From assembly GCA_013289765.1 (NCBI GenBank), contig JABCZI010000001.1, forward strand, positions 62,001 to 126,000: a DNA stretch of 64,000 bases, in the 5' to 3' direction. The notes under the pieces are model-generated. The model did no database searches and was not told where the DNA came from. It saw only the letters and a list, made by a program, of their open reading frames with translations. The stretch is from Acidobacteriota bacterium (GTDB lineage: Bacteria > Acidobacteriota > Terriglobia > Terriglobales > Acidobacteriaceae). Shown here one piece after another: positions 1 through 8,499 of the stretch. Position numbers and translations under genes: made by a program. Numbering within the stretch: position 1 is the stretch's first letter; each line of letters opens with the position of its first letter.

Positions 1-35
1 CGGCTCATGCTGCGAAGATAACAGGATCAAGGAGC

Positions 36-100
36 AATTGTTGAATTTTGATTGCTGATTACTAATAGCTAATTGCTGACCCGCTAATTGCTAATTGCCA
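36..100. repeat. Heptad-phased tandem repeat array behind xdhC-like gene
   Basis: About nine degenerate 7-bp units around the consensus RATTGCT / AATTGCT run in near-constant phase, with one 8-bp unit at 78-85. The array ends next to the stop codon of the minus-strand XdhC-like gene (stop at 102-104). Copies near the gene are closest to consensus and those further away decay. Seen directly; function unknown. Confidence 0.75.
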
Positions 101-101
101 T

Positions 102-965
102 TCACTCATCTTCATCAAGCGCCGCGTCCGGAACATCGACCGCCTCAGCCGGCGAGGCTTGACTGCGGAACCAACTCATGTGGGGTAAGCCTTCATCCGC
201 GTGGCGGCGAATCGCAATCAACTCGGCGGTGATCGCGACCGCAATCTCTTCGGGTGTGACCGCCCCGATATCGAGGCCGATCGGCGCATGCACCCGATCG
301 AATAGATGAGCCGGCACGCCCTCTTCCTGCAGTGTCTTCGAGATTTCGATCACTTTGCGTTTGGAGCCGATCATGCCAACGTAGCGCGCGCGAGTCTGCA
401 CCGCCCAGCGCAGAATACGCATATCGTCGCGATGGCCGCGAGTAACTATCACAATGTAAGAAGCCTCGTTGGGTTCGAGCTTCGCGAGTGCTTCATCGAA
501 ATCGAGAACATGCACTTCGCGAGCGGCGGGAAAGCGTTCTTTGGTCGCATAGGAGGCGCGGTCATCCGTGACAATCAATTCAAAACCAGCATGGGAAGCA
601 ACTTTGCAAAGGTTGATGGAAACGTGACCTGCGCCGAATACATAAAGTAATGCTGGAGGTAATACCGGCTCAACAAAAACTTCCAGTGTGCCGCCGCAAA
701 CCAGCCCAGTGTCGTACTTCGGATCCTGATTCAAGTCGAACTTCAAGGTCCGCGGCTTCTCCGATTCCATCACCTCGCGAGCCGCCTGCCACACGTCAGC
801 CTCGACGCATCCCCCGCCGATCGTGCCGACGATCGAGCCGTCGTCGCGTACCAGCATCTTCGCCGTCTTAAAGGAAGGGATGGAGCCGCGCACGTTCACG
901 ATGGTGGCTACGGCACCGCGGCGTCCCTGGCGGCGAAGCTCGACAATTTGCTCGTAGATATCCAT
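102..965 (-). CDS. XdhC/CoxI family protein
   Basis: Likely maturation factor of a molybdenum hydroxylase (xanthine or CO dehydrogenase family), a cytoplasmic protein that inserts or sulfurates the molybdenum cofactor. The N-terminal XdhC_CoxI domain has the typical GGGCVE motif near residues 50-55 and a second cysteine in VCGG near 90. The C-terminal Rossmann-like domain carries GAGHVS near 111-116 and a VTRGHRDD motif. I chose the ATG at 965 (MDIYEQI) over an upstream TTG at 980; neither has a clear ribosome binding site. No molybdenum hydroxylase subunit lies in the window, so its client enzyme is unknown; it may continue to the left of the window. Family assignment is firm, substrate is not. 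Confidence 0.88.
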   Translation of the reverse strand: MDIYEQIVELRRQGRRGAVATIVNVRGSIPSFKTAKMLVRDDGSIVGTIGGGCVEADVWQAAREVMESEKPRTLKFDLNQDPKYDTGLVCGGTLEVFVEPVLPPALLYVFGAGHVSINLCKVASHAGFELIVTDDRASYATKERFPAAREVHVLDFDEALAKLEPNEASYIVIVTRGHRDDMRILRWAVQTRARYVGMIGSKRKVIEISKTLQEEGVPAHLFDRVHAPIGLDIGAVTPEEIAVAITAELIAIRRHADEGLPHMSWFRSQASPAEAVDVPDAALDEDE

Positions 966-1037
966 GCGGGTTGCGAACAACTTGCAGCTTTGATTATCAG
1001 GCGGTTAACAGGAGGGAGTCAAACGTTCGACAAGCAA

Positions 1038-1222
1038 AAGCCCCGGGGTCATCACTCCCGAGGCTATGCACTAAACCAGTTGAGTACAACACGGTCCGTC
1101 AAACCAGTTTTATGGTTACGCGATTCGATGCTGATGTCAATATTTATTTAATGAGTGGCCGTACAGAAGGCGGCAGAGTCGAACTGCAATGGCTGATGAG
1201 CCACTCATTGGTTTGACGGACC
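1038..1222. repeat. Intergenic nested inverted repeat (broken 23-bp palindrome arm)
   Basis: This lies in the 435-bp gap between the XdhC-like gene and the dehydrogenase. The contiguous arm at 1200-1222 is the reverse complement of two separate pieces: GGTCCGTCAAACC at 1093-1105 and AATGAGTGGC at 1150-1159, both perfect. The two pieces are split by 44 bp (1106-1149). A small hairpin (GCCCCGGG / CCCGAGGC, one mismatch) sits at 1038-1064. No coding potential was recognised. It may be a decayed mobile-element end, a structured RNA or a terminator region. Confidence 0.6.
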
Positions 1223-1400
1223 AAGTCCAGTACCCACTGGCAACGCCTTCTAAAGCCTAGCCCGCCAACAGAATCCTACTCTGGAAATTGACCATAGCGA
1301 ACGATCTGGCGCAAGAAATCTGATTCAACATTCCGAATTGGGAATTCCCAATCTTCATAAGTATGCTTATGACAGCGCCCGAGTTTAGAGGAGAACGCGT

Positions 1401-2423
1401 ATGAAAGCAGTCCGCATACATCAATTCGGTGGGCCCGAAGTTTTGACCTACGAAGATGTCCCAGACCCTCAACCGCGCAAGGACCAGGTGCTGGTCCGCG
1501 TGCGCGCGTGTTCGCTCAATCATCTTGATGTCTGGGTGCGCAAAGGACTGCCCGGAGTGAAGCTGCCGCACATTCTCGGCAGCGATGCTGCCGGCGAAGT
1601 GGTCGAGGCCGGCGAGTACGTGAGCGGATTCAAGACAGGACAGCGGGTATTGCTGGCTCCCATGCACTTCTGCGGACGCTGTGAAAAATGTGTTGCCGGC
1701 CTGCAGAATCAATGCCGGGAATTTACCGTGCTGGGAAACGCGGTCGATGGCGGCAACTGCGAATTGATCGCTGCGCCCGCAGCAAATGTGATTCCGATTC
1801 CCGACTCGCTCGATTTCAACCAGGCTGCAAGCGTGCCGCTGGTGTTTGTGACGGCGTGGCACATGCTGGTCGGCCGAGCCGGCATTCGTCCGGGACAAAC
1901 GGTGCTGGTGCTGGGGGCCAGTTCCGGCGTAGGCATCGCGGCGATTCAGATTGCCAGGCTTTTCCACTGCCGCGTGATTACGACGGCAGGCGACGAAGCA
2001 AAGCTGGCCAAGGGCCGTGAACTCGGGGCAGACTACGGTATTGATCACTACAAGCAAAAGATTTCCGAGGAAGTGCGGAAGATCACCAATAAAGAGGGCG
2101 TCGACATTGTGGTGGAACACGTGGGAGCAGCGACCTGGGACGAGAGTGTGAAGTCGCTCAAGGCCGGCGGCACGCTGGTGACTTGCGGCGCCACTACCGG
2201 GCCGAATGTCGGAATCGATCTGCGACATCTTTTCGCGCGCCAGTTGTCACTGCTGGGCTCTTACATGGGAACCATGGGTGAGTTGCATGAAGTGTTGAAA
2301 CACATCTTTGCGGGACGGCTGAAGCCTGTGGTGGACCGCACGTTCCCGCTCAGCGAATTACGCGCGGCGCACGAGTATTTGGAGAAGAGCCAGATGTTTG
2401 GGAAGATCGTGGTGAACCCGTAG
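1401..2423 (+). CDS. Zinc-binding alcohol dehydrogenase (MDR family)
   Basis: 340-residue medium-chain dehydrogenase/reductase, probably an NAD(P)-dependent alcohol dehydrogenase or quinone reductase-like enzyme. The N-terminal GroES-like fold contains the four structural-zinc cysteines C91, C94, C97 and C105 (CGRCEKC pattern). The usual catalytic-zinc cysteine region reads SLNHLDVW, so the first catalytic ligand is replaced as in many members of the family, and zinc at the active site is doubtful. The Rossmann domain has VLGASSGVGIAAIQIA near 169-184. The ATG at 1401 follows a good GAGGAG site 7-8 bases upstream. It stands alone, so its substrate cannot be told from context. Confidence 0.9.
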   Translation: MKAVRIHQFGGPEVLTYEDVPDPQPRKDQVLVRVRACSLNHLDVWVRKGLPGVKLPHILGSDAAGEVVEAGEYVSGFKTGQRVLLAPMHFCGRCEKCVAGLQNQCREFTVLGNAVDGGNCELIAAPAANVIPIPDSLDFNQAASVPLVFVTAWHMLVGRAGIRPGQTVLVLGASSGVGIAAIQIARLFHCRVITTAGDEAKLAKGRELGADYGIDHYKQKISEEVRKITNKEGVDIVVEHVGAATWDESVKSLKAGGTLVTCGATTGPNVGIDLRHLFARQLSLLGSYMGTMGELHEVLKHIFAGRLKPVVDRTFPLSELRAAHEYLEKSQMFGKIVVNP

Positions 2424-2521
2424 CACGTTCGTGGCCTGGCTTGGCTTCCGCTCAGGACAGTAGCGCTAGTCACCGAGCGCTATGGCGATTTTTCACCAAC
2501 TACGCCTCACAGCGGTGCAAA

Positions 2522-3289
2522 CTAGGTTCCCCACTCGAACTCGATTGATGGAGAGCAAGTCGTCCCGACGCCTTTGATCGTGGTGGTGCCCTTTTGATGG
2601 CCAGCCACGAAAGGCATTAAAGCGAACTGAAGGTTGCCTTCGCTGTCTGTTTTCGCGTTAACCAGGCGCTTCTCGCCATAGGATTCGCCATTGAAAGAAA
2701 CGTCAGCGTTGGGAGGAAACCCGCGACCCGTAAAGTAGGCCAGCTCGAAGTGCGGGAGCAGACGCTCGACATTCAACACGCAGCCTTTATCCTTTGCCAT
2801 GATTGGTTCGGGCACAATTACGACGGCCGCTTTGTCATTTCCAGCGATCAATGCCACGCGATACGGTTCACCTTTCGCAGCGTTGAAGGCGAACTCGATA
2901 GGATCATCCTTCTTTGAGGAGTCGCCGCACTGCTCCGGCGTCCTTCCGGCACAAATCACAATTCCATCTTTTCCGAGGCTTACGCCTTCCATCACGGGGG
3001 ACGGTTTAGCTTGTGTGACGGGCCAACTCACGGCTGTGTACAGTTCGTTGAAGGGCAAACCTGAAACGTAAAGGTGGTACTGCACCAGCGATCCCTGCCG
3101 TCCTACTTCTTTTACCTGAATGGAAGCGCCGGGACTGGATAGCTTGCTCCTCCATGCGACATGCCCGTTCACGAGAGCTTGGCTGGTCGCGGCAGCACGT
3201 GTTTCCACATCGCTTTGTCCATAGTTGAGACTCGAAAAGCAGGCTAGCAGGAGTACCACAGTAGCAGCCGAGGCAAAGGCGTTTTTCAT
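2522..3289 (-). CDS. Secreted protein of unknown function
   Basis: 255 residues from the ATG at 3289 (MKNAFASAATVVLLLACF), which starts a typical cleavable signal peptide ending near NYGQS. Longer in-frame starts exist up to 3337, but they would put charged sequence in front of the signal. The mature part looks like a soluble beta-rich periplasmic protein with several cysteines; one pair (ICAGRTPEQCGDS) could form a disulfide. No family was recognised. It is convergent with the dehydrogenase gene and divergent from the YqgE-like gene. Confidence 0.7.
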   Translation of the reverse strand: MKNAFASAATVVLLLACFSSLNYGQSDVETRAAATSQALVNGHVAWRSKLSSPGASIQVKEVGRQGSLVQYHLYVSGLPFNELYTAVSWPVTQAKPSPVMEGVSLGKDGIVICAGRTPEQCGDSSKKDDPIEFAFNAAKGEPYRVALIAGNDKAAVVIVPEPIMAKDKGCVLNVERLLPHFELAYFTGRGFPPNADVSFNGESYGEKRLVNAKTDSEGNLQFALMPFVAGHQKGTTTIKGVGTTCSPSIEFEWGT

Positions 3290-3480
3290 TAGACCTTTTT
3301 CTTTCTGCATGGAATAAAAACCCATAGCGTTGAGCATTGTGTCATCAATTAGCGAGTCGTGGAAGAGTGATTGCCGAAATCACGGCGTAGCGCTCATTGA
3401 CCCCCAACAAGCACCATGACGACTTTGCACCCGCTCCCGAATCAGTTAAACTTTCGCAAACGCATGCAAGCGGACCGGTC

Positions 3481-4155
3481 ATGTCTCTGCGCAAACTATG
3501 CCTCTACGCGATGCTGGCCACGGCTTTGGCCTTCGTAGCGGCCGGAAGATGTGGAAGCCAGGCGCTGCCAGCTGATTTTCTTCCAGTCCAGTCCAAGAAT
3601 GCCAGGAGTCTGGCTGCCGGAAAGGTGCTGGTGGCGAGCCGGAATCTCGGCGATCCGCACTTCGCCAAAAGCGTGATCCTGCTGGTTCGCTACGACGCCG
3701 ATGGCGTACTCGGACTCGTTCTCAACCGGCGCACAGATATCCCACTCTCGCGGGTGCTTGACAGTTTCAAGGCGGCGAAAGATCGTTCTGACCCGGTCTA
3801 TCTGGGCGGTCCACTCGAAACGGCAGCCGTGTTTGCGCTGTTGCAGTCGACGGCCAAGCCCGAAGGGGCGGAGCACATCTTCGGCGGCGTCTACCTGATT
3901 AACTCCAAGTCTCTGTTCGAACAAACCATATCGGCTCAACCGAAGCCTGACGTTTTTCATGTTTATATGGGCTACGCCGGATGGACTCAAGATCAACTGC
4001 GGCAGGAAGTAGAATTGGGCGCCTGGTTCATTTTCCCGGCGCAGGCCGGCACAGTTTTCAACGCCGATCCGGATGCCTTGTGGCCGGAAATGATTCGGAA
4101 GACGGAGATGCAGATGGCGCGGGGCGAGCGTAGGGATGCAGAACGGCAGGATTAA
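3481..4155 (+). CDS. YqgE/AlgH family protein with signal peptide
   Basis: Residues from about 45 onward match the YqgE/AlgH (UPF0301) family: AGKVLVASRNLGDPHFAKSV, then GVLGLVLNRR, YLGGPLE, and a glycine-aromatic GYAGWTQDQLRQEVELGAW block near the C terminus. The family has no settled biochemical role. Unusually, this copy begins with what looks like a signal peptide (MSLRKLCLYAMLATALAFVAAG), whereas typical members are cytoplasmic and start directly at the domain. ATG 3481 is preferred; an upstream in-frame start at 3397 would add 28 residues. The C terminus is charged. It is convergent with the phosphoesterase gene. Confidence 0.85.
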   Translation: MSLRKLCLYAMLATALAFVAAGRCGSQALPADFLPVQSKNARSLAAGKVLVASRNLGDPHFAKSVILLVRYDADGVLGLVLNRRTDIPLSRVLDSFKAAKDRSDPVYLGGPLETAAVFALLQSTAKPEGAEHIFGGVYLINSKSLFEQTISAQPKPDVFHVYMGYAGWTQDQLRQEVELGAWFIFPAQAGTVFNADPDALWPEMIRKTEMQMARGERRDAERQD

Positions 4156-4262
4156 ACGCCGATAGGTCCCAAACCTTGACACGCCACGTCGGGTCGAGGA
4201 GTAACCTCGTCGTCGCCGCGGTGATCGCGGCGAGGGCACAATTGCATTTGGACGACGTCCGA

Positions 4263-5609
4263 TCAGCGCCTCTTCTTTTTGGTTTTATTAGATTTGTGCG
4301 GCTTCGGTCCCGGCCCGCGCTTGCCGCTTCCGCCACCTGGAACGCTAGTTCCGGTAACGACAGTATGGTTGGCAAGATCAACGACAAAAGCGTCTGCGAT
4401 GCTGGCCGTTGGCGCGCCACTCACCGCATAAGGCGCCGAAAAATATGTTCCCACTATTTGGCCCTGGCTCACTTCGAGGCGGAGGAACCCGAAATTGTCC
4501 TGATCGTACTGTTCGAGGGTGAGGCCGCCGCCAAGGTCCAAGGGCGGCGTGGGATAAACGTTGTTGATTTTGTGAAGCTTGCCGAGTTTTGTATAGCCGC
4601 CAGCTCCCGCTACCACGCAGGGAATCTGGAGTTGATCACTCGGACCCTGGACCACATTCGTGAAGCGCTGATAGTTGTGGACGTGTCCGGACAAGATTAG
4701 ATCGGGATACCGTTTTGCAGCTTTGAAGCTGCTAAAGAGGACCTGTTCGGCCACGGCGCTGCCGGAGTGCTCCACGTCACCGGAGAATAGTGGATGATGA
4801 ATGGTGACGATCAGGGCGAGCTTTGGATCGGCAGCCGCCAGCTCCCCCTGAAACCAATCAATTTGGTCCTGATGGATCTCCGCCTCAGTTTCGCCGACGT
4901 TGGAAAACAAGCCAAGGATCGTCGCCCAGGGCGTCGTAAAGGTCCAATAGACATTCGGCAAATCCATCTGCGTTCGAGCCGAATTGGTTTTGAGAGATCC
5001 GAGCTGAGCCGGATTCTTCGACATGAAGTTTTGGACCCAGCCATCGAGCGGATATTTGTTCGGATCCACCGGACCATCCTGCGGATCGTCCGGTTGGCAG
5101 TCATGATTCCCCGGGATCGCCACCACGAAGCCGGGATAGTCTGTGTAAGTTTCATAGAAATTGTTGCCGTACAGGTCGATGTCGCCGGCGAAGTAGACTA
5201 CGTCCCCGAGGTGGTAGAAAAAAGCAGGTTTCCTGTCGTTGGCCAAGGTTGTAGCATCTTGCGTCATCATGGTCGCGACAAAATCCTGCTGCCGGCCCCG
5301 AAAATCGCCAGTGTCCCCGACGGTGTGAAACACTAGAACCCCATTCTTGATTTTTGTCACATCGTCAGCCGAGAGCAATTGCGACAAATCAAACCGGTAA
5401 GGCGCTGGACCATTGGGAGGTGGAAGGGGCTGGAATGGGTAGTGTGGAAGCTGGATGCGGGCTCCCGCTTGGACAGGAAAAGCGGCTGAACGTTTCGTTG
5501 AGGCTCCGGCTTTTGCCATCACTGCCGTCGTGGAAGGGGCGATCGGCGGAATGTGACTCTGCCGCTTGCCGGTGCCTTTCCCAGTGTTGAAAAAACGCAT
5601 TGCGCTCAT
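4263..5609 (-). CDS. Calcineurin-like metallophosphoesterase
   Basis: 448 residues with the ordered metal-ligand motifs of the calcineurin-type superfamily: GDTGD, then LGDVVYFAGD, IPGNHDC, an IHHPLFSG block and SGHVHNYQRF. A dinuclear metal centre and phosphoester hydrolysis are therefore expected; the substrate is unknown. The start at 5609 (ATGAGCGC) is chosen because AAGGAG lies 6-7 bases upstream; the open frame continues to 5672. The first 50 residues are basic and Ser/Pro-rich without an obvious signal peptide, and the last 20 are Lys/Gly/Pro-rich. Paralogous in motif order to the lipoprotein gene at 48603. Confidence 0.88.
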   Translation of the reverse strand: MSAMRFFNTGKGTGKRQSHIPPIAPSTTAVMAKAGASTKRSAAFPVQAGARIQLPHYPFQPLPPPNGPAPYRFDLSQLLSADDVTKIKNGVLVFHTVGDTGDFRGRQQDFVATMMTQDATTLANDRKPAFFYHLGDVVYFAGDIDLYGNNFYETYTDYPGFVVAIPGNHDCQPDDPQDGPVDPNKYPLDGWVQNFMSKNPAQLGSLKTNSARTQMDLPNVYWTFTTPWATILGLFSNVGETEAEIHQDQIDWFQGELAAADPKLALIVTIHHPLFSGDVEHSGSAVAEQVLFSSFKAAKRYPDLILSGHVHNYQRFTNVVQGPSDQLQIPCVVAGAGGYTKLGKLHKINNVYPTPPLDLGGGLTLEQYDQDNFGFLRLEVSQGQIVGTYFSAPYAVSGAPTASIADAFVVDLANHTVVTGTSVPGGGSGKRGPGPKPHKSNKTKKKRR

Positions 5610-5832
5610 ATGCATCTCCTTAGAAGATCGAGAACTCTGCGAAGGGGCGAAAAACATCAGGGGAAGACGCATGATAGGTTACACCTGCGTCTTATTTTAT
5701 CCAGCGGTTCCCGCCAACTGTTACGTTTCACGAACAAGATTTTTCGCGAACCAGATTTCGGGAATAAGGCCAAGCTCCAGCCTCGGGGATTGCCTAGTGG
5801 ATTCCGGGCTTGGCAGCAAGTAAAATAGACTC

Positions 5833-6393
5833 ATGCCCCGTGAACTGAATTTCGGCCCTTACGTCGACATCGAAAACGGCAAGAGAGTAGTGAAGGATCT
5901 GACCTACGGCAATCCGACGCCGGAGGGCGTCGTGCTTACCACACTTGATTCCGCAGTGAACTGGATGCGCAAAGGCTCCATCTGGCCAATGACATTTGGA
6001 CTGGCCTGTTGCGCCATCGAGATGATGTCGATGGGCGCATCGCGTTTTGATATTGCGCGCTTCGGGGCAGAAGTGTTTCGCCCGTCACCGCGGCAGAGCG
6101 ATCTCATGATCATTGCCGGACGCGTGTCGAATAAGATGGCCCCCGTGATCCGGTTGCTGTGGGAACAGATGCCCGAGCCCAAGTGGGTGATCTCGATGGG
6201 AGCGTGCGCTACCTCGGGCGGCGTTTTCAATAACTATGCGCTGGTGCAGAGCGTGAACCAGGTGATCCCTGTCGATGTTTATGTGCCCGGATGTCCGCCG
6301 CGGCCAGAGCAACTCATTTATGCAATCACTCTTCTTCAGGATAAAATTCAGAACGAGCGTGGGACCATCCGCAAGGCTTTGAATCTTTCCTAG
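5833..6393 (+). CDS. nuoB: NADH-quinone oxidoreductase subunit B (NuoB), isolated
   Basis: 186 residues, the size of the complex I peripheral-arm subunit that holds iron-sulfur cluster N2 next to the quinone site. All four cluster cysteines are present: the pair in [11 protein letters not shown], the one in [10 protein letters not shown], and the one in [11 protein letters not shown]. It appears intact and functional. No other nuo gene flanks it: the phosphoesterase is divergent upstream and a small unknown gene follows. In many Acidobacteriota and other bacteria the nuo genes are dispersed, so this may be the only copy or a second one. Confidence 0.95.
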   Translation: MPRELNFGPYVDIENGKRVVKDLTYGNPTPEGVVLTTLDSAVNWMRKGSIWPMTFGLACCAIEMMSMGASRFDIARFGAEVFRPSPRQSDLMIIAGRVSNKMAPVIRLLWEQMPEPKWVISMGACATSGGVFNNYALVQSVNQVIPVDVYVPGCPPRPEQLIYAITLLQDKIQNERGTIRKALNLS

Positions 6394-6647
6394 GTTGGCG
6401 CCGCGACCCGGCGGCGCGACCGACAAAAGACCCGACCTTCCGCACTAACTGTGCAATTATTTGCCACTCCGATGCCACAATGGGACTCAAGCGAGGAAAT
6501 CTTGGCCCGCGCCTGCTGCAGCGATGCACGAAACCATTTGCCTTGCCGATGAATCTAAGGTATTGAGTGTACAGCGCCCACTACTCTCCCAGGCGCCGCA
6601 CTTAAGAATGTCCCAGGTAGAACGCGGCGGTTGTGGAAGGATCTTCA

Positions 6648-6905
6648 ATGATCACAATGATCACAAAGATGATCGCAAAACTGATTGACTTGATTTTTGG
6701 TTGTCACCACTCTCGTTACAGTTTCCCAGTCACCATTCGAGGATCGGCACGCCGGCCTCAGGCGGGAGCTTTGACCGGAACTTATGTGGCTTGCCTCGAT
6801 TGCGGAAAAGAATTTCCCTACGATTGGCAGGACATGCGAGTGATCACCTCGCAGGCCGAGCGGCGGGAATACGTAGCCTCACTGGCCACGAAACAAGCGG
6901 TGTAG
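6648..6905 (+). CDS. Small cysteine-containing protein, possible zinc ribbon
   Basis: 85 residues. ATG 6648 is supported by GGAAGG seven bases upstream; the frame opens earlier at a GTG. The start lies inside a 9-bp direct repeat (ATGATCACA twice), so two alternative ATGs six codons or less apart exist. A short hydrophobic N-terminal stretch (MITKMIAKLIDLIFG) leads into GCHHSRYSFPVT, and later CLDCGKEFPYDW, giving a CH...CxxC set that could bind a metal. I recall similar small proteins in Acidobacteriota but know no function. Confidence 0.6.
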   Translation: MITMITKMIAKLIDLIFGCHHSRYSFPVTIRGSARRPQAGALTGTYVACLDCGKEFPYDWQDMRVITSQAERREYVASLATKQAV

Positions 6906-6962
6906 CGGCGTTGCAGAAATAAAAGCTTTGCGGGGACGACTGGCCCTGCGCTCCTCGTCCCA

Positions 6963-8273
6963 CTAGCGGGCCTGAACAGTTGCCCCGGTTCTCTTCTCCA
7001 TCGGCACAAAATCTCTTGCTGGTTGTCCCGTATAAACCTGCCGCGGCCGGGTGATCTTCTGCTCCGGGTCAGTGATCAATTCCTGCCATTGCGCCAGCCA
7101 TCCCGCGGTGCGTGGAATCGCGAACAGCACGGTGAACATCTCGGGTGGGAAACCCATGGCCTGATACATGATGCCGGAATAAAAGTCGACGTTAGGGTAG
7201 AGTTTGCGCTTGACGAAGTATTCGTCTTCCAAGGCGATGCGTTCCAATTCAAGAGCGATATCCAACTTAGGGTTGCGGCCTGTGACCTGAAAAACCTGTT
7301 CCGCAGTCCACTTGATGATCTTCGCCCGGGGATCGTAATTCTTGTAGACGCGATGGCCGAATCCCATCAGTTTGCCGTGACCGTCTTTTACCCGTTTAAT
7401 GTAAGCTGGCACATTATCCTTGGTGCCAATTTCGTCGAGCATTTTCAGAACTTCTTCGTTGGCTCCTCCGTGCAGAGGGCCCGCCAATGCCGAGGCCGCG
7501 GATGCGGTCGCAAGATAAGGATCGGTTTGGGAGCTGCCTACGGTACGCATCGCGGCAGTGCCGCAATTCTGCTCGTGATCAGCATGCAAAATAAACAGGA
7601 TGTCGAGGGCGCGCGAGAGCACCGGATTCGCCACATATTTCGGTTCGACCATCTTCCACAACATGTTCATGAAATTTTCGGTATAGCTCAGATCGTTGTC
7701 GGGATACACGTAAGGGAATCCGACGTTGTACCGGTAGGACATGCCTGCGATCGAAGGCACCTTGCCGATGAGCCGCTTGATCTGGAGCATCCGATTTTCC
7801 GCGTCATGCACCTGCCGCGCTTCCGGATACACGCTGGAGAGCGCCGCGACCGTGCTCACGAACATCACCATGGGATGAGAGTCGTAGCGGAAACCCTCCA
7901 TAAACTTTTTAGTCGCCTCATGCAGCATGGTGTGGTGGGTGATGTCATGCACCCAGGTCTTCAGCTCAGACTGGGTCGGCAATTCTCCAAAAAAAAGCAG
8001 GTAGGCAACTTCCAGGAAAGTACAGCGCTCAGCCAGCACTTCGATGGGATATCCGCGGTAGCGGAGAATGCCCAGGTCGCCATCAATATAAGTGATGCTG
8101 CTGCGGCATGATGCGGTGTTCATGAACGCGGGATCGTAGGTCATCAGTCCGAAGTCATCTGGACCAGTTTTAATTTGCCGCAGGTTCATGGCGCGGATGG
8201 TGCCATCCTCGATGGGAACGTTATAGGTTTTCCCCGTGCGATTGTCCGTGATGGTGAGGGTGTTCTCTGGCAT
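6963..8273 (-). CDS. gltA: Citrate synthase
   Basis: 436-residue type II (hexameric, Gram-negative type) citrate synthase that condenses oxaloacetate with acetyl-CoA to start the TCA cycle. The catalytic histidines are visible in LHADHEQNCGT and MGFGHRVYKNYDPR, and the C-terminal half shows the expected FYSGIMYQAMGFPPEMF block. The N-terminal beta-domain typical of GltA precedes them. Start at 8273 (MPENTLTI) has GGAG 12 bases upstream; the open frame runs a little further. Monocistronic; preceded on the same strand by the M48 protease and a hairpin at 8411-8437. Confidence 0.96.
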   Translation of the reverse strand: MPENTLTITDNRTGKTYNVPIEDGTIRAMNLRQIKTGPDDFGLMTYDPAFMNTASCRSSITYIDGDLGILRYRGYPIEVLAERCTFLEVAYLLFFGELPTQSELKTWVHDITHHTMLHEATKKFMEGFRYDSHPMVMFVSTVAALSSVYPEARQVHDAENRMLQIKRLIGKVPSIAGMSYRYNVGFPYVYPDNDLSYTENFMNMLWKMVEPKYVANPVLSRALDILFILHADHEQNCGTAAMRTVGSSQTDPYLATASAASALAGPLHGGANEEVLKMLDEIGTKDNVPAYIKRVKDGHGKLMGFGHRVYKNYDPRAKIIKWTAEQVFQVTGRNPKLDIALELERIALEDEYFVKRKLYPNVDFYSGIMYQAMGFPPEMFTVLFAIPRTAGWLAQWQELITDPEQKITRPRQVYTGQPARDFVPMEKRTGATVQAR

Positions 8274-8410
8274 GGAAAGGGCTGCTCCTGGCACGCACAC
8301 TGAAACTCTAGCCTAGCTTAACTTCGTTCGCCCGACAATGGACCCGGCTGTGACGTTAGTGATCAGATGGCCGGAGCCTTGCCGGAACTGGGAACCACGG
8401 CATAAACACA

Positions 8411-8437
8411 AATCCGGCGGCTTTAGGCCGCCGGATT
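8411..8437 (-). terminator. Hairpin behind the M48 protease gene
   Basis: Perfect 10-bp arms AATCCGGCGG and CCGCCGGATT, extendable by one C-G pair, around a 5-base loop. It lies between the stop of the M48 gene (8500) and the start of gltA (8273). The tail on the minus strand is only moderately T-rich, so it may terminate or simply stabilise the 3' end. Confidence 0.6.
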
Positions 8438-8499
8438 GCTGATTCGTATCTTCTTTCTGCAAATACGTCCTGCAAAGTCTTTCTGCCGATTCGCCATTG

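Noticed and set aside
1257-2228. Long minus-strand open frame opposite the dehydrogenase
   Set aside because: Antisense shadow of a clear MDR enzyme; His/Gln-rich composition without any family pattern.
3496-4239. Long minus-strand frame opposite the YqgE-like gene
   Set aside because: Arg-rich shadow of a recognisable family on the other strand.
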